DNA of 39,740 bases, from the NCBI GenBank assembly GCA_938028705.1, contig CALIZI010000257.1:1-39740 (forward strand), in the 5' to 3' direction. The DNA is from an uncultured Saprospiraceae bacterium (GTDB lineage Bacteria; Bacteroidota; Bacteroidia; Chitinophagales; Saprospiraceae). The notes beneath the pieces are model-generated. The model saw nothing but the letters and a program-made list of their open reading frames with translations. It was not told the origin of the DNA and searched no databases. The position numbers and the translations under genes were made by a program. Below are positions 24,005 to 32,803 of the stretch, one piece after another; within the stretch, counting starts at the first letter, position 1; every line of letters begins with the position of its first letter.

Positions 24005-24374
24005 AAAAATGACCTACGCCAAAATCCTCAAAACCCTCCGCGAAAAGCGAAATTTGACGCAGAAGGAGGTCGCGCAAGTGTGCGACATCACGCCGGAGTA
24101 CCTCTCAAAAATCGAAAATAATACCAAAACACCAAGTATGATTTTGTTGAAAAAACTGGCGGCGACATATAATGTACCGCTTTCGATTATCATTTATCTC
24201 GTAGAAGATTCGGAGCGTAAGACGACGCACGAATCAAAAGAGGCAAAAGAACTTAAAGCCTTGAAAGACAGAATGATAAATTACATTTTTGTAGAAGACA
24301 ATTACAAAATCGCTACCTTGCGTGATGACTTGAAAACACTGCGGGCATACAGACAGAAAACAGTCACTACATAG
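23997..24374 (+). CDS. XRE-family helix-turn-helix regulator
   Basis: The 125-residue protein has a Cro/C1-type HTH at residues ~7-66: AKILKTLREKRNLTQKEVAQ, then VCDITPEYLSKIENNTKTPS, then LLKKLAATYNVPLSII. Residues ~70-125 form a charged helical tail likely for dimerisation. It is presumably a DNA-binding repressor acting on its own short operon with the gene at 23798, which it overlaps. An in-frame ATG four codons downstream is an alternative start. It is followed by a strong two-way terminator shared with convergent genes. Confidence 0.85.
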   Translation: MNEKMTYAKILKTLREKRNLTQKEVAQVCDITPEYLSKIENNTKTPSMILLKKLAATYNVPLSIIIYLVEDSERKTTHESKEAKELKALKDRMINYIFVEDNYKIATLRDDLKTLRAYRQKTVTT

Positions 24375-24384
24375 CAGTTTTTGT

Positions 24385-24434
24385 AAAACATGCAAGCCCG
24401 CTAATCAAAATTGATTAGCGGGCTTGTATGTTTT
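24385..24434. terminator. Strong bidirectional terminator
   Basis: A nearly perfect inverted repeat centred at about 24410: arm CAAGCCCGCTAATCAA and its exact complement, extended by AAAACATG / TATGTTTT. It lies between the convergent XRE regulator and the small gene at 24449. Confidence 0.92.
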
Positions 24435-24448
24435 AAAGCAGAATAAAA

Positions 24449-24775
24449 CTAGGCTGCAAAATTTTCTATACGTGGTGAAACAAGGGCATGATAAGGCTTA
24501 TCAAATTCAATATCATTTTTCATTTTCACGACACGAATAGCAAAGATAGATTTGAGGATAGATTTATCCGTACACTCACGTAAGGTGGCGTGTAGAAATT
24601 TAATGGCTTCGAGCATCGACATTTCATCTATCCAGTTGGCTTGTACTTCCAATATAAAGGTACTTGGTAATAATGGTTTGATATTAGCTGCATGGAGAGA
24701 TTTATTCAGTTCCTCCAATTGGCTCAAAAAAGGTTGTAAACCTTCCTTAGTTGCTAAAACTTTTCTCCTATACAT
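24449..24775 (-). CDS. Unknown small protein, tandem paralogue B
   Basis: I start at the ATG at 24775 (108 residues, MYRRKVLATKEGLQPFLSQL). A longer reading to 24838 would overlap the upstream paralogue by 56 bases and its extra part has no counterpart. The protein is a clear relative of the one at 24783: shared pattern GLQPxLxxLE, IKPxL, LxVQAxWxDxMSxLxAIxxL, ATLRE and KSIxAIRVVxMxxDIExDKPY. It has alternating helices and strands, and no signal or membrane segment. I do not recognise the family. The gap to the upstream stop is 7 bases, so the two form an operon. Confidence 0.7.
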   Translation of the reverse strand: MYRRKVLATKEGLQPFLSQLEELNKSLHAANIKPLLPSTFILEVQANWIDEMSMLEAIKFLHATLRECTDKSILKSIFAIRVVKMKNDIEFDKPYHALVSPRIENFAA

Positions 24776-24782
24776 ACCAAAA

Positions 24783-25124
24783 CTATGCTGTAAATTGTCC
24801 GTTATAAGGTGGAACGATGTAGTAATAGGGTTTATCACACTCTATATCGTCGGTCATTTGTACTACCCGAATGGCATAAATAGACTTCATGATATCATTC
24901 GTTGTTCCACTTTCCCGGAGGGTAGCAAATAAATATTGAATAGCACTCAATAAAGACATTTTATCCAGCCAATCTGCCTGAACGACAAGCGTAAAGGGTG
25001 AAGTATTGTCATTATCCAAAAATGGCTTGATGTAAGAAGTAGATAATGGCTTACCTTGTGCTTCCAATCGTTTTAAAAGTGGCTGCAAACCTTGTTTTAT
25101 CTCACTAATTTTAGTTTTATCCAT
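24783..25124 (-). CDS. Unknown small protein, tandem paralogue A
   Basis: The 113-residue protein is first in a two-gene operon with its paralogue at 24449, to which it is roughly 40-45% identical by eye. Conserved blocks are LVVQADWLDKMSLLSAIQYL (~49-68), FATLRES and KSIYAIRVVQMTDDIECDKPY near the C-terminus. Tandem paralogues that have diverged this far but kept the same core may form a heterodimer. No catalytic motif stands out. Function unknown. Confidence 0.7.
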   Translation of the reverse strand: MDKTKISEIKQGLQPLLKRLEAQGKPLSTSYIKPFLDNDNTSPFTLVVQADWLDKMSLLSAIQYLFATLRESGTTNDIMKSIYAIRVVQMTDDIECDKPYYYIVPPYNGQFTA

Positions 25125-25145
25125 TGGGCAAGTTCATCTAAAATA

Positions 25146-25375
25146 CAAAAGTAGTTGACATTTTTTCGACTTCCTTTTGAAATAAAAATAATATTTAAGT
25201 ACTCCGTTTACTAAACTTCAAGGAGTTTGGTAAACGTACATAAGGAACTGATATTTAAGTTATTACTAATATTCATGATATACTTACGTTTACTAAACTC
25301 TTTGAAGTTTAGTAAACGGAGATACAGCATTTTTTATTGACTAAAAGTGTCAACTACTTTGATAAACATGTCATA
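25146..25375. repeat. Gap 25125-25441: nested palindromic element
   Basis: Outer arms CAAAAGTAGTTGACATTTTTT (25146-25166) and AAAAGTGTCAACTACTTTG (25343-25361) enclose two inner palindromes, 25203-25236 (CGTTTACTAAACTTCAAGGA... type) and 25287-25319, which are inverted copies of each other. The TGACACTT/AAGTGTCA box and the CGTTTAC...GTAAACG hairpin are shared with 5811-6004. GATAAACATGTCA at 25361-25373 resembles that element's outer arm. No gene lies in this gap. Confidence 0.8.
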
Positions 25376-25441
25376 ATACCTTAAACAAAAACCATGAATT
25401 AACCAAATTAACTAATTACCTGATTCACCGTTCAACCAACC

Positions 25442-26764
25442 CTAAAACCCTTGCATGAGCAGAAATACTGCTGCTCCTGCCAGAAAGCCAAGTGCGGCGA
25501 GCCATGCTATCTTTTTGAAATACCAGATAAAATCAATTTTTTCCATACCCATAGCAGCAACACCCGCAGCCGAACCGATAATTAACATACTACCGCCTGT
25601 ACCCGCAGCGTAGGCAATAAAATGCCAGAGGGTACTATCCATAGGTTCAGTGTACATGCCCATAGAAGCCGCCACGAGCGGCACATTATCAATAATGGCA
25701 GAGAAAACACCTAAGAGCATGACGACAGCACTTTGACTAGGAATGGTGGCTTGCAGCCACTCGGCAACACTTTTGAGCAAGCCGACCTGCTCGCCATTAC
25801 TACCCATGATAGCAGCAGATTCTAAGGCAGCAACCGCAACCAAGATACCTAAGAAAAATAGGATACTTGACATTTCTATGCGCGAAAGGGCATTGTGGGC
25901 AGAGTAGCGATGTTTATTTTCAATGTTTTCTTCGGGGTGGATGTATTCTGAAATCAACCACACCACACCAAGCGACAACATCATACCGACATAAGGTGGC
26001 AGGTGCGTGAGTACCTTAAATATAGGTACAAATATCAATGCACCAACACCCGCAATCAACATCACACGACTGCTCAATACTTTTTCACTTTCTATCGCTT
26101 TATCAAAATGGCGTTTGGAAGGTGTGATTTCACCACGCATATAAGGCATACGAGACATGACAAAAATCGGTACGACCATACAGGCAATGGAAGGCAAGAC
26201 CAGCGTTTTTATCAAACCCATCGTCGAGACTTTTTCGCCTATCCACAGCATGGTGGTCGTCACATCGCCAATCGGCGACCAAGCACCTCCGGCATTGGCG
26301 GCAATCACTCCGGCAGAGACAAAATAGAGTCGCTCACCTTTGTCGGGTATCAGGCGACGCATCAGCGATACGAGTACGATGGTGGCAGCCAGATTGTCCA
26401 ATGTAGCGGACAGGAAGAAAGCCAGAATACCAATCAACCACAACATTTTGGATTTTTTGGTCGTGCGTATCCGGTTGGTGATGACCGAGAAGCCCTTGTG
26501 CAAATCCACCAATTCTACAATGGTCATGGCTCCAATGAGGAAAAATAAAATCTCGGCAACCTTCCCGATATGGTGCAACAACACATCGTCTAATGGTTCT
26601 ACGTGGTGCGAATGTCCGACCACGTCCATGTGTCCGAGCGAAACAAATGCCCAGCACAATGCGCCCATAATCAAGGCAGGAACAGTTTTGTCCAATTTGA
26701 GCGGATGTTCAAAAACTATGGCAAGGTAGCCAATTATAAAACAGGCAATAAGAGCTATCAGCAT
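25442..26764 (-). CDS. nhaD: NhaD-type Na+/H+ antiporter
   Basis: The 440-residue polytopic membrane protein matches NhaD of the ion-transporter superfamily: about 11-13 hydrophobic helices, the N-terminal EHPLKLDKTVPALIMGALCW, the hallmark SATLDNLAATIVLVSLMRR (~118-137), ANAGGAWSPIGDVTTTMLWI (~155-175, conserved SPIGDVTT) and the late IIDNVPLVAASMGMY (~362-376). The paired D-N segments are the expected ion-binding sites. It exchanges cytoplasmic Na+ or Li+ for protons across the inner membrane. It appears monocistronic, with repeat-rich gaps on both sides. Confidence 0.93.
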   Translation of the reverse strand: MLIALIACFIIGYLAIVFEHPLKLDKTVPALIMGALCWAFVSLGHMDVVGHSHHVEPLDDVLLHHIGKVAEILFFLIGAMTIVELVDLHKGFSVITNRIRTTKKSKMLWLIGILAFFLSATLDNLAATIVLVSLMRRLIPDKGERLYFVSAGVIAANAGGAWSPIGDVTTTMLWIGEKVSTMGLIKTLVLPSIACMVVPIFVMSRMPYMRGEITPSKRHFDKAIESEKVLSSRVMLIAGVGALIFVPIFKVLTHLPPYVGMMLSLGVVWLISEYIHPEENIENKHRYSAHNALSRIEMSSILFFLGILVAVAALESAAIMGSNGEQVGLLKSVAEWLQATIPSQSAVVMLLGVFSAIIDNVPLVAASMGMYTEPMDSTLWHFIAYAAGTGGSMLIIGSAAGVAAMGMEKIDFIWYFKKIAWLAALGFLAGAAVFLLMQGF

Positions 26765-26792
26765 CGGTATAGTATTTTACTTCTTAAAACTT

Positions 26793-26947
26793 GTAATTGT
26801 ATGATTGTGTGATTGTAGAATTTGTCCTAAATTTCAAACATAAAATCTCTTCCTATATTAAATCAAAACAGAACATTGTTAAGTTTAATTACATATTTTC
26901 ACAATCCTACAATCACTCAATTATGCAATTTCACAATCACACAATTT
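26793..26947. repeat. Gap 26765-27134: imperfect inverted repeat
   Basis: Between nhaD and lemA (divergent), left arm TTGTATGATTGTGTGATTGTAG-like sequence at 26793-26826 pairs with CAATCCTACAATCACTCAATT and following CACAATCACACAATT at 26901-26945. No gene is seen in the 370-base gap. Confidence 0.6.
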
Positions 26948-27134
26948 AAAGTCTGATTTTAAAGAGAGCAAAAGTAAGAATAATATTGTTATTTTTGTTC
27001 GGAATTTAGTGAATTGTCAGTTAAAATAAAGAAGCGTGTTTGGGCAGATATTTTAATGTGACATTTTAAAATAATAAAAATAAAATGTATATTTGATGTG
27101 TTTTTCATTATCAAGCAATATTAAATTCAAATAA

Positions 27135-27689
27135 ATGATAATAATATATATTATACTTGGACTAACAATACTGGCAGGCTTATATTTTGCAAGTACATAT
27201 AATCGCTTGGTACGTGCCAGAGCAATGGTAGAAGAAGGCTGGAGCGGTGTAGATGTACAACTTAAAAAACGTTATAATGTAATTCCGAACCTGCTAGAAA
27301 CAGTCAAAGGCTATGCTGCTCACGAGCAAGATACCCTAAACAAAGTGATTGCTGCCAGAAATGCCGCTCAAGGAGCAGAAGGCGTATCTGCACAGCAGGC
27401 TGCCGAGCAACAACTAAGCACAGCTCTTTCCGGTTTTTTCGCGCTTGCTGAGGCTTATCCCGATTTGAAAGCCAATCAAAACTTTATGCAATTGCAGGGT
27501 GAGTTGTCAAAAATAGAAGGTGATATTGAAAAAGCTCGACGCTACTATAACGGCACCGTCAGAGAAAATAATATATTGGTGGAATCTTTCCCCAGTAATG
27601 TAGTTGCGGGTATGTTCAAGTTCTATATATCTGACTTTTTTGAACTGGAAAATGAGGAAGAGCGGGCTTTACCACAAGTGAAATTTTAA
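27135..27689 (+). CDS. lemA: LemA family membrane protein
   Basis: The 184-residue protein has one N-terminal transmembrane helix (residues 2-19, IIIYIILGLTILAGLYFA) with a short outside tail, then the helical LemA domain: YNRLVRARAMVEEGWSGVDV, QLKKRYNVIPNLLETVKGYA, AYPDLKANQNFMQLQGELSK, IEGDIEKARRYYNGTVREN and a C-terminal SFPSNVVAGMF. All family blocks are present. Its cellular role is not firmly known. In many bacteria LemA sits beside a DUF2207 or TPM-domain Gly-rich membrane protein, exactly as here with the gene at 27886. Confidence 0.92.
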   Translation: MIIIYIILGLTILAGLYFASTYNRLVRARAMVEEGWSGVDVQLKKRYNVIPNLLETVKGYAAHEQDTLNKVIAARNAAQGAEGVSAQQAAEQQLSTALSGFFALAEAYPDLKANQNFMQLQGELSKIEGDIEKARRYYNGTVRENNILVESFPSNVVAGMFKFYISDFFELENEEERALPQVKF

Positions 27690-27728
27690 CACTAATCCGA
27701 AAGGGTAGTCCTACAGATGTAATGCTAT

Positions 27729-27860
27729 TGAACCACGAAGAACACGAAAACCGAACAGGTGTAGAGAACACAAAGTATTTAATAATGAATTTCTTACACA
27801 AACTTAGTTTTCTTATTTCGCTAATTCGACATTCGTGTTCTTAGTGCGCTTCGTGGTTCA
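27729..27860. repeat. Inverted repeat between lemA and the DUF2207 gene
   Basis: TTGAACCACGAAGAACACGAA at 27728-27748 and TTCGTGTTCTTAGTGCGCTT + CGTGGTTCA at 27832-27860 are inverted arms. The right arm has eight extra bases. It interrupts an otherwise operon-like lemA-DUF2207 pair and could act as a hairpin in the mRNA. Confidence 0.75.
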
Positions 27861-27885
27861 GATATTTTTGTCCAACTACTTACCC

Positions 27886-29826
27886 ATGAAATATAAATTT
27901 ATCCATTTGCTCTCCCATATATGCTTCGTCATATTGGTCAGCACCAACCTTATCGCACAACAAGAACGTATTACCAATTACGAGGTAATGATAGTGGTCA
28001 ATGAAGACCGCTCCATCTCAATAACAGAGGATATTTCAGTGATTGCAGCCGGTAAGGTCATTAAAAGGGGCTTGACAAGGGGGCTGCCTAAAAAGCGAAC
28101 TTTCAAGGGCAAAACGAAACACATTCGCTATAATATCAAAAAAGTATTGCGAGACGGGAAGCCCGAATCCTATCATACCAGACATCAAAACGGTGAGGAA
28201 GTATTGTACTTCGGAAAACGGGAAGTGCTGCTCAAACCGGGGGAATATCATTATACGATTGAATATGATGTGCCGAATCAGATTGAGCAGTTACAAAAAA
28301 TAGACGAAATTTACTGGAATGCTATTGGAACGGACGTAGTTTTTCCTATTGATAAAGCTATTTGTATTGTGCGCCTGCCTAAATCGGGAAAGCCCTTACA
28401 AAAAGCCTGTTATACAGGTGTTTACGGCTCAACCGAACAAGCTTGTGAGAGTGAGATGTGGACAGACGAAAATGACCTGTACTTTAAAACAACCAGACCG
28501 CTGAAACCCAATGAAGGTTTTAGCATTGGAGTAGGTTTTGAAAAAGGCATCGTTGCCGAACCTTCAGTATTTGAACGCTTTGGAAGTGCCATGATACTGG
28601 GTTTATCTGCACTTGGCTTGTTGATTTACTTTTTTGTTACCTGGAATCGTTATGGAATAGATCCGCCCAAGCCTACTCCTTATCCACAATTTGCTTCACC
28701 ACAAGGATATTCTCCATCTTCCATTAGTTATATTGTCAAAGAAAAATATGATCACAATAAAATTACAGCTTCTATCATCGACCTCGCCATCAAGGGACAT
28801 CTGCGTATAGCACAAGAGGAAGAGCGGGGATTATTTAGCAAAAAAAAATCTTATTGTCTGACAAAACTAATTGATACTCAGGAAGATTTATTTGAAGAAG
28901 AAAAAACACTGCTCAATAGTCTTTTCCCCGGCAACCTCAAAGAAGTAGTCATCAATGGTGAACATGAACCAAGAGTAGAAAATGCTTACAATAGTCACGA
29001 ATCCAGCATTATCGGGCAGCATCAAGCATTCGTTACCGAAGGGAATAACCGGAAATTTTTAGCCGTTCCTATTATTATCAGTCTGTTGACCGTTATCCTT
29101 GCTGCTTTTATGATGAACCGCGCAGGAACGGATATGGATAATCTAGGTGCTACTTTGTTTTCCGCTGTTTTTATTCTTTTACCGCTCACCATAATATTCC
29201 TTATATTTTTCAACAAACGCAAATTGCCTTCTCGCCTCCTCTGGTTTTTTATTCCTTTTTTAATCTTTTCCTGTCTGGTAGGCGGCAGTTCTGCTCTGAT
29301 GGGCTTATCGGAGTTAAAAGGATCAATATATTCAAACTTCAATGGAGTCAGCATAAATGTTATAGCATTGATTTTATTTATTCCCTTAGCTATCATCGCT
29401 TTAATCACCTACGCCTATCTCATCAAAAAACCCACAGAAAAAAAGCTGCAATTACAATCTGAAATAGAAGGCTTCAAGATGTACTTGGAAATGGCAGAAA
29501 AAGACCGCATCAATCTACTCAATCCGCCTGACAGAACGCCCGAACATTTTGAAGCTATGCTCCCTTATGCCTTTGCATTGGACGTACAACACAAATGGTC
29601 TGCACTTTTTGAATCTATCCTCACAGCGGCTGCCTATCAGCCAAACTGGACAAATAGTTCGGACACATATACACATTCTGTCTTTGCCAATGATTTTAGC
29701 AATTCTATGTCTCGCTCCGCTACCCCTCCTCCTCCCGAAGATTCTGGTGGTGGATTTGGCGGCGGTAGTGGCGGTGGCGGCTTTTCCGGCGGTGGCGGCG
29801 GCGGTGGCAGCGTTGGTGGCTGGTAG
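27886..29826 (+). CDS. DUF2207 membrane protein with Gly-rich tail
   Basis: I place the start at the ATG at 27886, which gives a clean signal peptide (MKYKFIHLLSHICFVILVST, ending near residue 25). The 17 extra upstream codons lie in repeat sequence. Of 646 residues, ~26-220 form the extracytoplasmic DUF2207 domain (ITNYEVMIVVNEDRSISITE, the conserved EDI / RGL region). A helix at ~232-255 and pairs at ~390-470 and ~490-515 cross the membrane. The tail is GGGFGGGSGGGGFSGGGGGG followed by GSVGGW, typical of this family. Role unknown. Pairing with LemA suggests a shared envelope function. Confidence 0.88.
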   Translation: MKYKFIHLLSHICFVILVSTNLIAQQERITNYEVMIVVNEDRSISITEDISVIAAGKVIKRGLTRGLPKKRTFKGKTKHIRYNIKKVLRDGKPESYHTRHQNGEEVLYFGKREVLLKPGEYHYTIEYDVPNQIEQLQKIDEIYWNAIGTDVVFPIDKAICIVRLPKSGKPLQKACYTGVYGSTEQACESEMWTDENDLYFKTTRPLKPNEGFSIGVGFEKGIVAEPSVFERFGSAMILGLSALGLLIYFFVTWNRYGIDPPKPTPYPQFASPQGYSPSSISYIVKEKYDHNKITASIIDLAIKGHLRIAQEEERGLFSKKKSYCLTKLIDTQEDLFEEEKTLLNSLFPGNLKEVVINGEHEPRVENAYNSHESSIIGQHQAFVTEGNNRKFLAVPIIISLLTVILAAFMMNRAGTDMDNLGATLFSAVFILLPLTIIFLIFFNKRKLPSRLLWFFIPFLIFSCLVGGSSALMGLSELKGSIYSNFNGVSINVIALILFIPLAIIALITYAYLIKKPTEKKLQLQSEIEGFKMYLEMAEKDRINLLNPPDRTPEHFEAMLPYAFALDVQHKWSALFESILTAAAYQPNWTNSSDTYTHSVFANDFSNSMSRSATPPPPEDSGGGFGGGSGGGGFSGGGGGGGSVGGW

Positions 29827-29907
29827 GCAAACTGATATTTTGTAAATTGAATGGGCTATGCGCCCACGAATCAACGAATCACGAGTTACGAATCACGAAT
29901 TATAACT

Positions 29908-30450
29908 ATGATAAACAGAACACAAGCCCGCGGGATATTAGATGATATGATTAAAAATCCGAGTTTGCACCGGCATTGCCTGTCGGTGGGTATGGTGATG
30001 GAGGCTTACGCCAAAAAGTTGGGAGAAGATGTGGAAGAATGGTATGTCACCGGTATATTGCACGATGCGGATTATGAAATATATCCTGACCAACACCCGA
30101 ATGTGATCGTGGAAAAGCTGCGCGATATGGGCGAGGAAAAAATCGCTCATGCTATCTCGGCGCATTATACCAAGTGGAATGTACCTTATAATACACTGCT
30201 CGACAAGGCTTTGTTGGCTTGCGATGAACTGACGGGCTTTATCATAGCGGCAGCTTTGATTCGTCCGACAAAACTGGAGGGCTTGACCGCAAAATCAGTG
30301 AAGAAGAAATTTAAAAATCCAAAATTTGCCGCAGGTGTAGAACGCGACGAAGTGATGAAAGGTGTGGAACTCATGGAAGTGGACTTTACGGAACATATTA
30401 ATTTTATCATTGAAGTCCTGCAAACATACGAGGAGGACTTAGCTTTATGA
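29908..30450 (+). CDS. HD-domain protein (HDIG type)
   Basis: Start chosen at the ATG at 29908 (180 residues). The open frame runs 19 codons further up through short repeats (ACGAATCACGA) that are unlikely to be coding. The HD metal-binding pattern is visible: H near residue 22 in SLHRHCLSVGMVMEAYAKK, the HD pair in VTGILHDADYEIYPDQHP (~51-68), and H/D further on (AISAHYTKWN, ALLACDELTGF). Related HDIG proteins are predicted metal-dependent phosphohydrolases on nucleotides or similar substrates. The actual substrate is unknown. It lies 81 bases after the DUF2207 gene in the same direction. Confidence 0.88.
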   Translation: MINRTQARGILDDMIKNPSLHRHCLSVGMVMEAYAKKLGEDVEEWYVTGILHDADYEIYPDQHPNVIVEKLRDMGEEKIAHAISAHYTKWNVPYNTLLDKALLACDELTGFIIAAALIRPTKLEGLTAKSVKKKFKNPKFAAGVERDEVMKGVELMEVDFTEHINFIIEVLQTYEEDLAL

Positions 30451-30600
30451 AGTGAATAAAGTGAACTGTGAAAAATACAGAAATACAGGTGTATTCGTGG
30501 AGGTGATAGTGGAGTTAAAAAATTGCTACAGCATAACAATATCCTGACTTATTTACATGATACCAATTTTTACACAAAATGAAATACTCATCGTCATCGT

Positions 30601-30815
30601 ACTTGCAGAGAAAACTCGGCATGTTTAGAAATATGGCTGACACTTTCTTGAAATGTAGCGTTCCAAATTGAGTAATCACGCAGAGAACGCAGCGTTCGCG
30701 GAGATTTAATGTAGCATCCCTCTGCGAACTCTGCGTTCTCTGCGTAAAAAAGTGTCAACTACTTTTACGGCACATCTAAACATGCCGAAAATTCATGAAT
30801 TTTCTCTGCAAGCAT
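30601..30815. repeat. Gap 30451-30823: nested palindromic element
   Basis: Outer arms ACTTGCAGAGAAAACTCGGC + ATGTTTAGA (30601-30629) and TCTAAACATGCCGAAAATTC...TTTTCTCTGCAAGC (30775-30813), middle boxes TGACACTTT (30638-30646) and AAAGTGTCA (30749-30757), and inner arms ACGCAGAGAACGCAGCGTTC (30678-30697) and CTGCGTTCTCTGCGT (30731-30745) are nested. The AAAGTGTCAACTACTTTT box also ends the element at 25146-25375. No gene is seen. Confidence 0.8.
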
Positions 30816-30823
30816 AAAATATA

Positions 30824-32575
30824 TTATAATTTTTTATTATTTTCAATCCATTGATTCATAATGTGTTCTAATGTAAACAAAGGTATCGAACCATTTTTAA
30901 GAATCATATAATGAAACTCCCGCACATCAAAGGCATCACCGAGTTCGTTCTCTGCTTTATAGCGTAATTCCCTGATTTTCAGTTCACCGGCTTTGTAGGA
31001 GAGGGCTTGTCCGGGCCAGCCGATATAGCGGTCAATTTCGGTATTGACATTGTGTAGGGCGAGTGCGGTATTGGAAGCGAGATAGTCAACGGCTTGTTCG
31101 CGTGTCCAGTCTTTGGCGTGCAATCCAACATCTATTACGAGCCGACAAGCCCGCCACATTTCGTAGGTCATTCGACCAAATTCTTCATAAGGCGTTTGAT
31201 AAATACCCAACTCCTGCCCCAGCCATTCACTGTATAATGCCCAACCTTCACCGTAGCTGCTCAGGTAGGTATGTTGGCGAAAATCGGGTAGGTCTTTGAG
31301 TTCTTCGGCAAGGGCGATTTGGAGGTGATGCCCCGGTACGGCTTCGTGCAAAGTAAGGGCGGGAAGGTTGTACAAAGGACGGTTTTTGAGGTCGTAAGTA
31401 TTGACCCAATAAGTGCCGGATCTGTGATTGGCGTAAGAACCCGGAACATAGCGTCCGGTGGTGTAGCGCGGCGCAATTTCATCCGGCACAGCCTCCACGC
31501 CATAAGGCAGACTCGGCAATTTTCCGAAGACCTGCGGTAGTCGCCCGTCGATGCGTTTGGCAATGTAGGAGGCTTCTTTGAGCAGGCACTTAGGCGTATC
31601 ACAATAGAACTGCGGGTCGGTACGCAGAAAGTGAATAAACTCCGAAAAAGTACCTTCAAAACCGACTTCTGCAATGATTTCTTCCATGCCTTTTCGGATA
31701 CGTGCGACTTCATCCAAACCGACCTGATATATTTCGTCTATTGATATATCTAAAGTGGTGTAATACTTCACTCTTTGTTGGTAATATGCCTTACCTTTCG
31801 GAAAATGAATCGCGCCAAGCGTAGTACGTGCTTTGGGTCGATATTCATTTTTTATAAAATCGCTTAATGTCTGATACCCCGGCGTAATACTTTGATTAAT
31901 AGCTTGTTGTGCTTATTTGCGTAAACGAATTTGTTGGGCTTTATCAATGCCGTTCATCGTCTTGAATGGCTCATAAAAATAGCTGTCTTTTGCCTTTTCT
32001 GAAATGTATGCGTCCATTCCTTTTTCGTAATCGGTGAGGATGATTTTGGGTAAAGTCATGCCTTTTTTGATGCCCATTCGCATTAGTGCGATGTGGTCAT
32101 CTACATACTTTTTAAAGCCCTTCAAACGCACTATATATTGCTCATAACTCCTGACCGAATCAAAGGAAAAATCACTGGCAGAAAAAGCAAAACTTGAATG
32201 AAAACCACTGTCCGAATCTATTGGAATCAGGTAGCTTTGATACTCGACTTGCGCTACATCATTTTCCAACATAAACTTGAACATATCATAATTGACCTGC
32301 GTCTCAGCGTCTAAGGCTTCGCGGTTTATCACATTCAATTTTTTTAAAATACCTCTCCAAAATTCCGCCCTGCGCTCGTGCGCTGCTACGGACACTTCGG
32401 CGTATTTGGTACGGTCACTTTCATAACCCAATGAAGCCGCCCAAGCAGGGTATTCCTGCATTCTGAATGTCCAATCTTGGGATATGAGTTGGGCTAATTC
32501 CGCCTTTGGTGTTTGGGCATTGGCAGTGAAAAATGTAAGGAGTATTAAGGTGAGGGTGAGGAGTGGATTTTTCAT
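30824..32575 (-). pseudogene. DUF885 peptidase-like gene with one in-frame stop
   Basis: Reading from the ATG at 32575 gives a DUF885 protein of 583 codons: signal peptide (MKNPLLTLTLILLTFFTANA), helical N-terminal half, then the family's HExxPGHH motif (LHEAVPGHHLQIA, codons ~409-421) as likely zinc ligands, and the C-terminal KAGELKIRELRYKAENELGD segment. Codon 221 is TAA (31913-31915). On both sides the frame is continuous and well conserved in character (…KAQQIRLRK-stop-AQQAINQSITPGYQ…), so this is a single nonsense change, from GAA, CAA or AAA. The break is recent, a sequencing error, or read through. The signal peptide implies export. Confidence 0.85.
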
Positions 32576-32610
32576 AATTTTTGTTGGATTTTTAAAGAAT
32601 GGTTTTACTC

Positions 32611-32763
32611 AATGTGTTCGCTAAATTGGGTATTCAGTGTTTTTTGATTATTAATAATATTAAATTATAATTTGTATTTAATTAAAAATTAATTATTTAC
32701 AAAAAATAAAAATAAATAAATTATTCACATTCAATTTGTAATTTTTAATTTGGCGAACACATT
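32611..32763. repeat. Inverted repeat between the DUF885 gene and mutS2
   Basis: AATGTGTTCGCTAAATT at 32611-32627 and AATTTGGCGAACACATT at 32747-32763 are inverted arms with one mismatch. The core is almost pure A/T with further short inverted runs. Confidence 0.8.
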
Positions 32764-32803
32764 GATAGGATAAACTCATTTATTATTCTACATTTCCAAA
32801 CCC

